Source: Clostridiales bacterium
Lineage (GTDB): Bacteria; Bacillota; Clostridia; Lachnospirales; Anaerotignaceae
Direction of reading: 5' to 3'
Length of the DNA stretch: 64,000 nucleotides
Assembly (NCBI GenBank): GCA_018364635.1
Contig: JAGZLR010000004.1
Coordinates: forward strand, 1 to 64,000
The notes under the pieces are model-generated. The model saw only the letters and a program-made list of their open reading frames with translations. It did no database searches and was not told where the DNA came from. This document shows positions 9,551 to 18,503 of this stretch, piece by piece; the stretch's first letter is position 1, and each line of letters starts with the position of its first letter. The translations under genes were made by a program, and so were the position numbers.

Positions 9551-10243
9551 ATGTATCGAGTCATTATTGTAGAAGATGAGCCAGAAATCGCAAAAGTAAC
9601 AAAAAATTATATAGAAAAAAACGCTGATTTTAAGGTAAAAGCAATATTTTCTAACGGAGCAGAAGCGTTAAACTACATATGGCTGAATACGGTCGATTTA
9701 ATTATTCTTGACCTATATATGCCAAAAATGAACGGAAAGGAGTTTCTCTATCGTCTAAGAAAAGAAAATATTGCAGTGGATGTTATTGTTGTTACTGCAG
9801 CAAATGATGCGTCTAATATAAGAGATGTCCTACCATTTGGTATTATAGATTATCTTTTAAAGCCTTTTGAGCAGGTACGGTTTTCTGAAACTTTGCTTAA
9901 ATATACACAGCGGAGAGAGGTTATGACAACTTCAAATAAGCTTAACCAGGAAGCCATTGATTCTATGCTGTTGTTTAACTCTGTGGAGGATTCGGCCGAT
10001 ACAGAAAAGTTGATGGATAAAGGCTTACAGAAAAAAACGTATGAGAGAATCCGTGCGTTTATGATGGAGAGTGAAGGAAAAAACTACACGGCAGAATGTC
10101 TCTCTGATGAAATTGGCCTCTCAAAAGTCACCATACGTAGGTATATGAATTATATGATTGACGCTCATGAGGTAGCAAGTGAAGTCGATTATAAAACAGG
10201 GGGGCGTCCCTCCATTGTCTATCATTATTGTGGGAGGGATTAG
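9551..10243 (+). CDS. CitB/DctR-type response regulator
   Basis: 230 residues. The receiver domain spans about 1-120 with acidic Glu8/Asp9, phospho-acceptor Asp54 in LDLYMP and Lys in LLKPFEQ. The C-terminus (about 155-225) is a winged-helix-type DNA binding domain as in CitT/DcuR regulators. It is partner of the kinase that ends 12 bases upstream. Its stop codon abuts the start of the LysR gene. Confidence 0.92.
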   Translation: MYRVIIVEDEPEIAKVTKNYIEKNADFKVKAIFSNGAEALNYIWLNTVDLIILDLYMPKMNGKEFLYRLRKENIAVDVIVVTAANDASNIRDVLPFGIIDYLLKPFEQVRFSETLLKYTQRREVMTTSNKLNQEAIDSMLLFNSVEDSADTEKLMDKGLQKKTYERIRAFMMESEGKNYTAECLSDEIGLSKVTIRRYMNYMIDAHEVASEVDYKTGGRPSIVYHYCGRD

Positions 10244-11143
10244 ATGACGTTGAAAGAAATTAAATATATTTTGGCAACGGCAGAATGTACTTCCATCAGC
10301 GAAGCGGCAAAAAAATTATATGTGGCACAGCCGAGTATCACTCATGCAATTCAGTCAGTGGAGCTGGAAGTGGGGTTTAAAATATTTGAACGAGGACACA
10401 TGGGTGTTATTATTACAAACGAAGGTCAGGAGTTTATCAATGATATTCGCACAGTTTATGAGCAAATGGATGCAGTGGAGAGCAAGTATACAATGTATAA
10501 ACCAGATAAAAAGACTTTTTCAGTCAGTATGCTTCATTTACAAGTAGCGACAACTGCGTTTCTTTCGTTTTTATCGGATCTGCCTGATCATATTTGTTAC
10601 AGTATGAAATTGCTGGAAACAAGAACGGAAGATGTAATTAAAAATGTAGCTTCTGGCAGAAGTGATATAGGTATATTGCATTTTTCACAAGAGAAAGAAA
10701 AAGTTATATTAAAAGAAATTAAGGCTGCAGGGTTGGAATTTTATACAATTAAAAAGTTAAAGCCTTATATTTATTTAAGAAAATCTCATCCGCTTTGCAA
10801 AAAATCTATCTCAGTAAAAGAACTTTGCCAGTATCCTTTTGTCGCGTATGATCAAGGGGGTTATGAGTCTTTTAATTTTGCTGAGGAGGCAAAGGTTCTG
10901 TTTGATACAGAGAAAAAAATAGTTGTAAGCGATGCATTGGCAATGCTTGATATTTTATCTTCCACAAATGCCTATACAATTAATGTAGGTTTTATGGCAG
11001 AGCATCTTTATCATCGTGATATTGCGATGATTGATGCTTCGGAATTAGAGACAATAAAGTTAGGATGGATTAAAAAAGCTGATATATTGTTACACCCCTT
11101 AGCAAAAAAATATCTAAAGATACTAAATCAAGCATTAGAATAA
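10244..11143 (+). CDS. LysR family transcriptional regulator
   Basis: 299 residues, the usual LysR length. An N-terminal winged helix-turn-helix (about 1-60, with SISEAAKKLYVAQPSIT) precedes a substrate-binding-like effector domain (about 90-295). The ATG follows the TAG of the response regulator immediately, so it is translationally coupled to the two-component system. The start of the ABC-transporter operon lies 146 bases downstream behind a terminator; regulation of that operon is a reasonable guess. Confidence 0.92.
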   Translation: MTLKEIKYILATAECTSISEAAKKLYVAQPSITHAIQSVELEVGFKIFERGHMGVIITNEGQEFINDIRTVYEQMDAVESKYTMYKPDKKTFSVSMLHLQVATTAFLSFLSDLPDHICYSMKLLETRTEDVIKNVASGRSDIGILHFSQEKEKVILKEIKAAGLEFYTIKKLKPYIYLRKSHPLCKKSISVKELCQYPFVAYDQGGYESFNFAEEAKVLFDTEKKIVVSDALAMLDILSSTNAYTINVGFMAEHLYHRDIAMIDASELETIKLGWIKKADILLHPLAKKYLKILNQALE

Positions 11144-11163
11144 AGGGATTGTTGGTTAATATG

Positions 11164-11206
11164 TATCCTTATCTATAGATGATTTCTATGGATAAGGATA
11201 TTTTTT
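11164..11206 (+). terminator. Terminator after LysR gene
   Basis: Stem of about 15 bp, ATCCTTATCTATAGA pairing with TCTATGGATAAGGAT (one G-U), followed by TTTTTTAT. Confidence 0.85.
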
Positions 11207-11212
11207 ATATAT

Positions 11213-11241
11213 TTTTATACAAAAAATATCTATGATATAAT
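11213..11241 (+). promoter_or_regulatory. Candidate promoter of the ABC-transporter operon
   Basis: An extended -10 (TGATATAAT, hexamer at 11236-11241) lies about 50 bases before the ATP-binding gene. The -35 area is AT-rich without a clear TTGACA match, as expected if an activator (LysR or response regulator) is needed. Confidence 0.5.
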
Positions 11242-11289
11242 TATTTTATAAGAAATAAAATATAAAAAGATAGAGCGAGGGGGGATATC

Positions 11290-12819
11290 ATGGAGCAGAA
11301 GTTAGTTGAAGTTACAAATATAAAGAAGGTGTTTTCTGGTGTTACCGCTATCGAAGGAATTAATTTTGATTTAAATAAAGGTGAGGTTCATGCACTGATG
11401 GGTGAAAACGGTGCAGGAAAATCTACACTTTCTAAAATTATCGCTGGCATTTATCAAGCAGATGGTGGTGTTATGAAAATTGAAGGTAAGGAAAAGTCTT
11501 TTGCAAGCGTCAGAGAAGCGGTGGATAATGGCGTTTCAATTGTAACACAGGAATTTAGTTTACTGCCTGATTTTTCAATTGCTGAAAATATTTTTTTGGT
11601 AGACAAGAAATATTACAAACATCACTTTATTTCAAACAAAAAGGCTATGGCAAAACAGACTTACGAGCTGTTGGGCCTTTTCGGAATGGAAGATACCATT
11701 GACCCTTATGAAAAAGTTGCAAATTTATCTGTTGCTCAAATGCAGGTAATCGAAATACTCAAAGCGGTTTCGACAAATGCACGAGTTATTATCCTAGATG
11801 AGCCTACGGCTTCTTTATCAGTAAAAGAAATTGAGATTTTATTTGACATTGTGCGAAAACTGAAAGCGCAAGGTGTTGGATTTATTATTGTGTCACATAA
11901 AATTAATGAAATTTATGAAATTAGCGATAGGATTACAGTGCTTCGTGATGGTCAGCTGATTTTAAAAGGTGCTATTACAAATCAGCTAGAGCAGAAAGAT
12001 TTGATTAAAGCTATGGTAGGTCGGGAAGTGAAAGATCTATATGGTGTTTCTGAAAAAAAGCAGAAACAGAATTTTTCTGAAAAGCCCGTCATTTTTGAGG
12101 CAAAAGGTATTACGGATCAGAATAATTATGTAAAAGATATTTCTTTTCAAGTGCATCAAGGCGAAATTGTTGGATTTTCCGGCCTTGTTGGCGCTGGAAG
12201 GACAGAGCTGATGCGAGCGATTTTTGGGGCAGATAGTCGAAATGCAGGCCATGTCTATGTTGACGGGACAGAACTAAGCAATAAAACTATTCGAGGTTCT
12301 ATCCAAGGTGGACTTGGATTTGTAACAGAAGACAGAAAAACAGAAGGGCTCATTCAGGAATTAAGTGTATTAAAAAACATCGGGCTTGCAAAACTTGCCT
12401 CGGAAGGAAAAGCAATCTTGAATCAGAGAGAAGCTGAGGCAGACTGTTATGACATGATAGAACAAATGAGGATAAAGACAGCGGATATCGACTTGTTGGT
12501 AAAAAGCCTCAGTGGAGGTAATCAGCAAAAAGTTCTTCTGGCAAAATGGATTCTGCTTCATCCGAAAGTGCTTATCATTGATGAACCAACAAGAGGCGTT
12601 GATATTGGCGCTAAATCCGATATTTATGCAATTTTACATAATCTTGCACAGCAGGGAATGGGGATTATTATTGTATCATCTGAAATCCCAGAAGTCATGG
12701 GAGTGTGTGACACAATTTATATTATGAAAGAAGGAAGAATTACGGGAGTCCTTTCGGCAGATGAGGCAACAGAGGAAAAAATTGGTTATTATTCTACCAT
12801 AGGAGGGGAGAATAGATGA
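11290..12819 (+). CDS. Ribose-type ABC importer, ATP-binding protein (RbsA family)
   Basis: 509 residues with two fused ABC domains. Domain 1 has Walker A GENGAGKS (about 36-43), a signature reading LSVAQMQ and Walker B VIILDEPTAS. Domain 2 has the degenerate Walker A LVGAGRTE typical of RbsA/MglA proteins, the signature LSGGNQQ and LIIDEPTRG. It powers import together with the permease and binding protein that follow. The stop overlaps the permease start by 4 bases. An AGAGCGAGGGG ribosome binding site precedes the ATG. Substrate not determined by sequence. Confidence 0.94.
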   Translation: MEQKLVEVTNIKKVFSGVTAIEGINFDLNKGEVHALMGENGAGKSTLSKIIAGIYQADGGVMKIEGKEKSFASVREAVDNGVSIVTQEFSLLPDFSIAENIFLVDKKYYKHHFISNKKAMAKQTYELLGLFGMEDTIDPYEKVANLSVAQMQVIEILKAVSTNARVIILDEPTASLSVKEIEILFDIVRKLKAQGVGFIIVSHKINEIYEISDRITVLRDGQLILKGAITNQLEQKDLIKAMVGREVKDLYGVSEKKQKQNFSEKPVIFEAKGITDQNNYVKDISFQVHQGEIVGFSGLVGAGRTELMRAIFGADSRNAGHVYVDGTELSNKTIRGSIQGGLGFVTEDRKTEGLIQELSVLKNIGLAKLASEGKAILNQREAEADCYDMIEQMRIKTADIDLLVKSLSGGNQQKVLLAKWILLHPKVLIIDEPTRGVDIGAKSDIYAILHNLAQQGMGIIIVSSEIPEVMGVCDTIYIMKEGRITGVLSADEATEEKIGYYSTIGGENR

Positions 12820-13808
12820 GTACAGAAAAGCAATTAAAAAGGGGAAGCGTAGTGAAAAGAACTGCGAAGGAGTATAGGACAGAGCTATCAATGTTAGTAA
12901 TTTTTGCAGTATTTTTTATTGTTTTAAGTATTGCTTCGCCTTACTTTCTCACATCAAATAATATTATGAATGTTATGAGCCAAGTTTCATCAACAGCGCT
13001 TTTGGCGATTGGTATGACGATTGTTATTATTACGTCTGGTATTGATCTTTCTGTAGGTGCTACCTTAGGGCTTTCTGGTATGATAGGTTGTATGGTGCTA
13101 ATGAAAACACAGAATGTATTTTTGGGCGTTGCTGTGATCTTGATAATTGGTATGATTGTTGGACTAATCAATGGAATTTTAATTGGTTATTTACAATTGC
13201 CTGCATTTATTGTTACACTGGGTACAATGCAAGTTTGCCGCAGCTTGGACTATGTAATATCGGATGCCAATACAGCTTCCAAGTTTCCTGAAATTTATAG
13301 TTTCTTAGGAAAAGGAAAAATCGGTGGTGTTTTTCCTATCTACATTATCTTTATCTTCATTATGTTTGGTATTTTTATCTGGATTTTGTCTAAAACAAAA
13401 TTTGGACGATTCCTTTATGCAATCGGTTCCAATGCAGAGTCTGCTCGATTAACAGGAATCAATGTGAAATTTAACGTCATGATGGCTTATGTGATTTCAG
13501 GGTTAATGTGCGGTTTGGCAGCTTGGATTATGACATCAAGATTAATGGCTTGTGACGCTACCTACGGAAATGGCATGGAAATGGATGCCATTGCAGCAGC
13601 GGTCATTGGTGGTACCAGTATGAGTGGTGGTAAAGGCACTTTGTGGGGAACGATTATTGGTGTATTTTTGGTAGGCTTTTTGAGGAATGCATTAAACATT
13701 TTAGGGGTAAATCCTTATTGGCAGGGTAGCGCCATTGGCGCAGTCATTGTAGTAGCTGTACTTGCCGAAAAGTTATCAAAACTTAAAATATTTAAAAATA
13801 AAAAATAG
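12816..13808 (+). CDS. Ribose-type ABC importer, permease (RbsC family)
   Basis: 330 residues, about eight to ten hydrophobic helices, with the family stretch SGIDLSVGA near residue 70 and an AVIGGTSMSGGKGT segment near 260 that is typical of BPD_transp_2 permeases. It presumably forms a homodimeric channel with the two-domain ATPase. The start overlaps the preceding gene (ATGA). Confidence 0.94.
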   Translation: MSTEKQLKRGSVVKRTAKEYRTELSMLVIFAVFFIVLSIASPYFLTSNNIMNVMSQVSSTALLAIGMTIVIITSGIDLSVGATLGLSGMIGCMVLMKTQNVFLGVAVILIIGMIVGLINGILIGYLQLPAFIVTLGTMQVCRSLDYVISDANTASKFPEIYSFLGKGKIGGVFPIYIIFIFIMFGIFIWILSKTKFGRFLYAIGSNAESARLTGINVKFNVMMAYVISGLMCGLAAWIMTSRLMACDATYGNGMEMDAIAAAVIGGTSMSGGKGTLWGTIIGVFLVGFLRNALNILGVNPYWQGSAIGAVIVVAVLAEKLSKLKIFKNKK

Positions 13809-13837
13809 AGTTTAATAGTTTAAAGGAGGGCTTTGTT

Positions 13838-14848
13838 ATGAAAAAGGTATTAGGAATTCTATTATGTACAGTTATGGCGATAGGTGTATTCTCAGGCTGT
13901 AGCAATTCTAATGAGAGCAATGATCAGCCGGCAAACGCATCAGTTTCTTCTGGATCAGGTGATAACGGTGAGGCTGCAGCTGCAAAGGTTGCTTATTTGA
14001 CTCCGTCTCTGGATGTACCTTTTTGGCGTTATGTCCGTCATGGTGTAGAGGATGAATTGTCAAAGTCTGGAATTGAATGTGTGACTTATGATTCCAAAGA
14101 TGATGCCAATACACAGATGTCTAACGCACAGGATGCAATTACAAAACAAGTAGATGCAATCATTATATCTCCAACAGACAGTGCTTCTTGTGTATCTGTT
14201 TTGTCTTTGGCTGAGGAGGCTTCAGTTCCAGTTGTTATTTGTGATATTGGTACAGATTCTGGGGAATATGTATCTTTTATCAGCACAGATAATCTTGCAG
14301 GCGGACGTGCAATAGGAGAGTATATTGCCTCTCAATTAGAAAGTGGAACAGAAGTGGCTCAGATTACATTAAACCAGGCAAGAATTAACGGTGTTTTGCG
14401 TAAAGATGGTTTTGATGAGGGAATTGCTACAAATAACTTGGTAGATGTGGAATTTAAGCAAATGGAAAAAGCAAACCGTTCAGAGGGAGAAGCATTTGCA
14501 CAAGATTTAATTACAGCTCATCCAAATCTTGGTGCTATTTTCTGTCATACAGAAGATCCTTCTATGGGTGCCTTGGCAGCTTTGGAAGCAGCAGGAAGAG
14601 ATGATGTGTTGATTGCAGCCTTTGACTGTTCTCCAGAGATTGTAGAGGCAATTAAAGAAGGAAAAATTGCAGGAACCAGTGCACAGCAGTCTGTTTTAAT
14701 GGGACGTTATTCAGCTCAGGCTATCATTAAAACATTGGCAGGAGAAGAAGTGGAAAAAGAAATTAGTCTTGACACACTTCTGGTCACAAAAGATAATATT
14801 GATGAAGTTTATGATACATTGGTTGAAGTTGCATTGACAGAAGAATAA
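13838..14848 (+). CDS. Ribose-type ABC importer, substrate-binding lipoprotein
   Basis: 336 residues. A lipoprotein signal peptide with lipobox VFSGC (Cys21) anchors it outside the membrane; a Ser/Gly/Ala-rich linker (about 22-48) precedes a periplasmic-binding-protein type 1 domain of the RbsB class. The ligand may be a sugar or another small polar molecule; the cyclase gene directly downstream argues against a plain sugar. AAAGGAGGG precedes the ATG. Confidence 0.92.
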   Translation: MKKVLGILLCTVMAIGVFSGCSNSNESNDQPANASVSSGSGDNGEAAAAKVAYLTPSLDVPFWRYVRHGVEDELSKSGIECVTYDSKDDANTQMSNAQDAITKQVDAIIISPTDSASCVSVLSLAEEASVPVVICDIGTDSGEYVSFISTDNLAGGRAIGEYIASQLESGTEVAQITLNQARINGVLRKDGFDEGIATNNLVDVEFKQMEKANRSEGEAFAQDLITAHPNLGAIFCHTEDPSMGALAALEAAGRDDVLIAAFDCSPEIVEAIKEGKIAGTSAQQSVLMGRYSAQAIIKTLAGEEVEKEISLDTLLVTKDNIDEVYDTLVEVALTEE

Positions 14849-14864
14849 TTTTAGGAGGGATGGT

Positions 14865-15527
14865 ATGAGCCGTTTTACTAAATTTTTTGACCTGTCTCAG
14901 CCAGTATATGACCATTGTCCAGGATGGCCTACCTATGAGCCAACGATTGTAAAATATGAGGCTACTTATGAAAAAGATCAGTTTAATGCGGAACAAATTC
15001 GTATGAACAGTCATACAGGTACTCATCTTGATGTGCCGTTCCACTTTTTCCCTGAGGGCAAGACGTTGGAACAAGTTGATATTGCGGCTTTTCAGGGTGA
15101 AGCGATTATTATCGACTTAAAAGGAAAAATAGAGGCAAAACAGGGAATTACAGTTGCTCATATGGAACCATATGCTGATGAAATTAAAAAGGATTCTATT
15201 GCTATCCTCTGTACAGGTTGGGGGCAAAAAAGAAGCCATGAAAAAGAATATATGTATGATTGGCCATATTTGACTGGTGAAGCAGCAAAGTGGTTAAAAG
15301 AAAAAGGAATTAAAGGGATTGCCATTGATGCAATGAGTCTTGGGGGCTGGTATGATGGAACAGGTCGACCTTGCCATGTAGAAATGCTCTCCGCTGGAAT
15401 TTGGATTTTAGAAGAAGTTGTAATACCTGAAGAATTAGTTGAGATAGAAAAGTGCTATTTAATGGCGTTTCCAATAAAACTAAAAGGCTTTTCAGGTGGA
15501 CCGGTTAGAGCAGTGGCAGCTATATAA
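14865..15527 (+). CDS. Cyclase family metal-dependent hydrolase
   Basis: 220 residues. The motif HTGTHLDVPFH (His50, His54, Asp56, His60) is the metal-binding signature of the cyclase/kynurenine formamidase/isatin hydrolase superfamily, which opens amide or ester bonds with Mn2+ or Zn2+. It is cytoplasmic. It lies 16 bases after the binding-protein gene with a GGAGGG site, so it belongs to the importer operon and probably acts on the imported compound. Actual substrate unknown. The operon terminator follows. Confidence 0.88.
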   Translation: MSRFTKFFDLSQPVYDHCPGWPTYEPTIVKYEATYEKDQFNAEQIRMNSHTGTHLDVPFHFFPEGKTLEQVDIAAFQGEAIIIDLKGKIEAKQGITVAHMEPYADEIKKDSIAILCTGWGQKRSHEKEYMYDWPYLTGEAAKWLKEKGIKGIAIDAMSLGGWYDGTGRPCHVEMLSAGIWILEEVVIPEELVEIEKCYLMAFPIKLKGFSGGPVRAVAAI

Positions 15528-15580
15528 ATTTGATTCCCCTTAAAAACTTTAACTAATATTTAAAAGAAAACAGCAGCATA

Positions 15581-15613
15581 AAAAATAGGAATGCTTTTGC
15601 ATTCCTATTTTTT
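15581..15613 (+). terminator. Terminator of importer-cyclase operon
   Basis: Perfect 14-bp stem AAAAATAGGAATGC / GCATTCCTATTTTT with a TTTT loop. Confidence 0.92.
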
Positions 15614-15775
15614 ATAAAAGGATTTATTATCGGTGTTTTATGACAGTAGTATATATAAAAATGTTGCACCAAGTTTTCCTCAGTTAATTGTTTGAAATCA
15701 CTGTGTTTTGAGGTATACTATAATTAAATATTCATTTGCTGTGGGGAAAGATATATGGCGGAAAGAGAGGGCCTT

Positions 15776-16891
15776 ATGGGTGAAAAAATATTGTTTGTCA
15801 ATGCAAGAGTCAGAAGTCAGGAAGAATCCAGAACTCATCAGTTAAGCATGGATTTTTTGAAAGAATACTATCAAAAATCGCCAAGTGTAGTGATAAGAGA
15901 AATTTGTTTGACAGAAGAAGGATTACAGCCTTTGACAGACCAACTGCTGAATAAACGCAATGCCTTGATAAAAGAGGGGAATTTCAGAGATGGTATCTTC
16001 CAATATGCCAAAGATTTTGCTGAGGCTGATGTGATTGTTATAGGTGCTCCCTATTGGGATTTATCTTTTCCTTCCATCTTAAAAATTTATTTTGAGTATG
16101 TTTCTGTCTGTGGCCTTACATTTTACTATAGTGAGACTGGGGAAGCAATTGGTTTATGTAAGGCAGAAAAAATGGTCTATATTACGACAGCAGGCGGTTA
16201 TGTGGGAGAGAATTTAGGATATCAATATGTTAAATCTCTTTGTAATCATCTGTTTGGAATTATGGATACGGAGTGCATCGCTGCGGAAGGGCTGGATATC
16301 AAGGAGAATACAGTAAAGGATCAGATGGATTTAGCGAGAAAAATGTTTGAGCCAATTATTTATAAAATACTAAAATTGAGTCTAAGCCAAGGCAAGATTG
16401 AACATTGCTTTATTCCAGTAGAGACTGTGGAGCATGCACAAAAAATAGCGGAGATGGCAAAGGAAATATATAACGAGTGTTATACTTCCATTCTTTCCAA
16501 GGAGCAAGTTGGAAATTTGTTAAAGAATCAGTCTAAAGAGCAGATTGAAGAGCAGATTCGGAGTGGACATGAATATTACTTTTTAAAAGTTGGAGACAAA
16601 ATTGTTGGATACATTGGGATTCATGGACAAGAGAACATGCTTTTTATAGATCAGATTTATTTTTATAAAGAATATCGCCACAGAGGTTATGCAAATTTGT
16701 GTTTCCGCTTCTTAGAAGAAGTGTGTAAAGAAAAAGGCTTTCAGCGTATAGCGTTAATGGTAAATAAAAAGAATTGGGATGCAATTCAAGTATACCAGAA
16801 AATAGGAATGAGAATTGCCAAAAATGTATCTTATGATTGTGGTAAAAAGTATTTTGAAGAAAGTTATATTTTTACAAAAGAAATTCAATAG
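15776..16891 (+). CDS. Flavodoxin-fold NAD(P)H oxidoreductase fused to GNAT acetyltransferase
   Basis: About 371 residues in two parts. Residues 1-205 look like an AcpD/azoreductase-type FMN oxidoreductase: an opening beta strand ILFVNAR, the loop GAPYWDLSFPS that frames FMN and a TTAGGY segment. Residues 210-371 form a GNAT N-acetyltransferase with the acetyl-CoA binding segment YRHRGYANLCFRF and a C-terminal NWDAIQVYQKIGM. ATG 15755 with GGGGAAAG is an alternative start; ATG 15776, with GAGAGG at spacing 5, gives a start that fits the oxidoreductase family. No frame break is seen at the join, so it is a real fusion gene. Substrates unknown. Confidence 0.82.
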   Translation: MGEKILFVNARVRSQEESRTHQLSMDFLKEYYQKSPSVVIREICLTEEGLQPLTDQLLNKRNALIKEGNFRDGIFQYAKDFAEADVIVIGAPYWDLSFPSILKIYFEYVSVCGLTFYYSETGEAIGLCKAEKMVYITTAGGYVGENLGYQYVKSLCNHLFGIMDTECIAAEGLDIKENTVKDQMDLARKMFEPIIYKILKLSLSQGKIEHCFIPVETVEHAQKIAEMAKEIYNECYTSILSKEQVGNLLKNQSKEQIEEQIRSGHEYYFLKVGDKIVGYIGIHGQENMLFIDQIYFYKEYRHRGYANLCFRFLEEVCKEKGFQRIALMVNKKNWDAIQVYQKIGMRIAKNVSYDCGKKYFEESYIFTKEIQ

Positions 16892-16903
16892 GGAGGGGTA
16901 AGT

Positions 16904-17602
16904 ATGCCTCTAGGAGTGACAGTGGACTGTGCTGCCGTTTTATTCGGTGGTATTGCAGGAAGCATAATTGGAACGAAAATACCGGAGAAAATGAAAAGGA
17001 CATTAACTATTATTTTTGGCCTATGCGCTATTACAATTGGAATTTCCTCCATTGTGAAGATAAATGCTATGCCGCCGGTAATTCTTGCTGTCATTTTAGG
17101 TACTGCAGTTGGAGAAGGATTAAAATTGGAAAAAAGAATTACAGAAGCATTTTCGTTTTTATTGGATCGTCTTCCGGTGAATCGGGAAAAGATTAATATG
17201 AATGAATATGTGACGGTAGTTGTGTTATTTTGTGCCAGCGGTTTTGCGATTTTTGGCGTACTTACAGAAGGAATGAGCCAAGATTCCTCCATTCTTGTGT
17301 CAAAAGCAGTGCTTGATTTTTCTACGGCGTTTATATTTGCAAGCATCATGGGCGGCGCAATAAGTATTATTGCGCTGCCTCAGGTAGTTATTTTTTGTAT
17401 CATCTATTTAATTGCCAGAGAGTTCTCTAGTCTGATCACAGAGAAAATGTTACTGGATTTTATAGGCTGTGGCGGTATTTTAACATTAGCAGGGGGCTTA
17501 AAAGTGGCAAAGATAAAAGATACACCTTTGGCAAGTATGATACCGGCACTGTTTCTTGTAATTGTATGTTCCTATGGATGGAATCATTGGCTTGATTTTT
17601 AA
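16904..17602 (+). CDS. DUF554 family membrane protein, copy 1
   Basis: 232 residues, about six to seven hydrophobic helices with glycine-rich stretches (GGIAGSIIGTKIP near the start). It matches the DUF554 family of integral membrane proteins whose function is unknown. A GGGAGGGG site precedes the ATG. A second DUF554 gene lies at 53076-53759. It is likely cotranscribed with the reductase-GNAT gene (12-base gap) and the ArsC-like gene (18-base gap). Confidence 0.88.
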   Translation: MPLGVTVDCAAVLFGGIAGSIIGTKIPEKMKRTLTIIFGLCAITIGISSIVKINAMPPVILAVILGTAVGEGLKLEKRITEAFSFLLDRLPVNREKINMNEYVTVVVLFCASGFAIFGVLTEGMSQDSSILVSKAVLDFSTAFIFASIMGGAISIIALPQVVIFCIIYLIAREFSSLITEKMLLDFIGCGGILTLAGGLKVAKIKDTPLASMIPALFLVIVCSYGWNHWLDF

Positions 17603-17620
17603 GAAAAAGGAGTAGAGAAG

Positions 17621-17974
17621 ATGTCTGGAACACTAATTTGTTATTCGAAATGCAGCACTTGCAACAAGGCAAAAAAATGGTTGATGGAGCAAGGTATTGA
17701 TTTTGAAGAAAGGGATATCAAAACAGAGCGCCCTTCTAAGGAAGAGCTTGAAGAATGGGTTAAGAAAAGTGGTTTGCCGATTAAGAAATTCTTTAATACA
17801 AGTGGTATGCTATATAAGTCAATGTCGTTGAAAGACAAGCTGCCAATGATGAGTGAGGAAGAACAGATTGATTTGTTGTCGACAGATGGAATGTTGGTCA
17901 AACGACCTCTGTGGATCAGCGATCAACTAATTTTGGTTGGATTTAAAGCGGATCAGTGGGAATCTCTCAAATAG
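17621..17974 (+). CDS. ArsC/Spx-family thioredoxin-fold protein
   Basis: 117 residues. CSTC (Cys11, Cys14) sits in the N-terminal loop after ICYSK, and KRPLW near residue 94 carries the conserved Arg-Pro of the ArsC/Spx/YffB fold. Family roles include arsenate reduction (with GSH or Grx) and, for Spx, RNA polymerase binding; members like this are usually annotated only as arsenate reductase family. No ars genes are nearby, so an arsenate role is not supported. AAAAGGAG precedes the ATG. Confidence 0.85.
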   Translation: MSGTLICYSKCSTCNKAKKWLMEQGIDFEERDIKTERPSKEELEEWVKKSGLPIKKFFNTSGMLYKSMSLKDKLPMMSEEEQIDLLSTDGMLVKRPLWISDQLILVGFKADQWESLK

Positions 17975-18006
17975 AAAACCCTGTCTTTGATTGACAGGGT
18001 TTTTTG
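17975..18006. terminator. Bidirectional terminator between ArsC-like and VOC genes
   Basis: Stem AAAACCCTGTC / GACAGGGTTTT with T tract on one side and A tract on the other; it can end transcripts from both converging operons. Confidence 0.9.
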
Positions 18007-18013
18007 TTTAGGA

Positions 18014-18484
18014 TTATTTTCTGAAATAGGGAACTTCTCTGATTTCGTATACGAAGTCACCAGAAGTATCTTCTGCGTAAAAACAGCGTCGATATCCAAC
18101 AATATCATCTTCAATTTCGGCTTCAAATAAAAATGTACCGCATTTTTCTAGAAAGTGCGCTCTTGTTGAATCATAGTTATCGGTGGAAAAACAGATATGA
18201 TTTAGGCCAGTTTTACCAGATTTAACAAAGTCATAATGGTAGCCGTATTCTGTAATAGGAGAAATAATTTCTACATTGCAGCCTCCAGGGTGAATCGTAC
18301 CCATTGCTACGTTTAATTTGTATTCTTCTACTGGTTGCCCATAGACCCAAGCTTTCATCGGGTTAAAAGTCCAATATTTAAAGTCTGTAACACCGTAATA
18401 GTCTTTCCAATGTTGTACAGTAGCGTCCAAGTCAGGAACAACCAGACCAACATGATGAATACCATATTTTTTTAATTCGTCCAT
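18014..18484 (-). CDS. VOC (glyoxalase/epimerase-like) family protein
   Basis: 156 residues. Two beta-alpha-beta-beta-beta modules are visible: IHHVGLVVPDLDATVQHW at the start and LNHICFSTDN in the middle. His near 10-11, a mid-protein His and a terminal Glu (YEIREV) are potential metal ligands as in methylmalonyl-CoA epimerase and glyoxalase I. Reaction unknown. An AGAGGAGG site precedes the ATG. It lies 19 bases downstream of the alcohol dehydrogenase gene, so they probably form an operon and act on the same compound. Confidence 0.85.
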   Translation of the reverse strand: MDELKKYGIHHVGLVVPDLDATVQHWKDYYGVTDFKYWTFNPMKAWVYGQPVEEYKLNVAMGTIHPGGCNVEIISPITEYGYHYDFVKSGKTGLNHICFSTDNYDSTRAHFLEKCGTFLFEAEIEDDIVGYRRCFYAEDTSGDFVYEIREVPYFRK

Positions 18485-18503
18485 TTTTAAAGCCTCCTCT
18501 ATA

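Noticed and set aside
17621..17974. Functional arsenate reductase in an ars operon
   Set aside because: No arsR, arsB or acr3 genes are near; the protein is only assigned to the ArsC/Spx fold.
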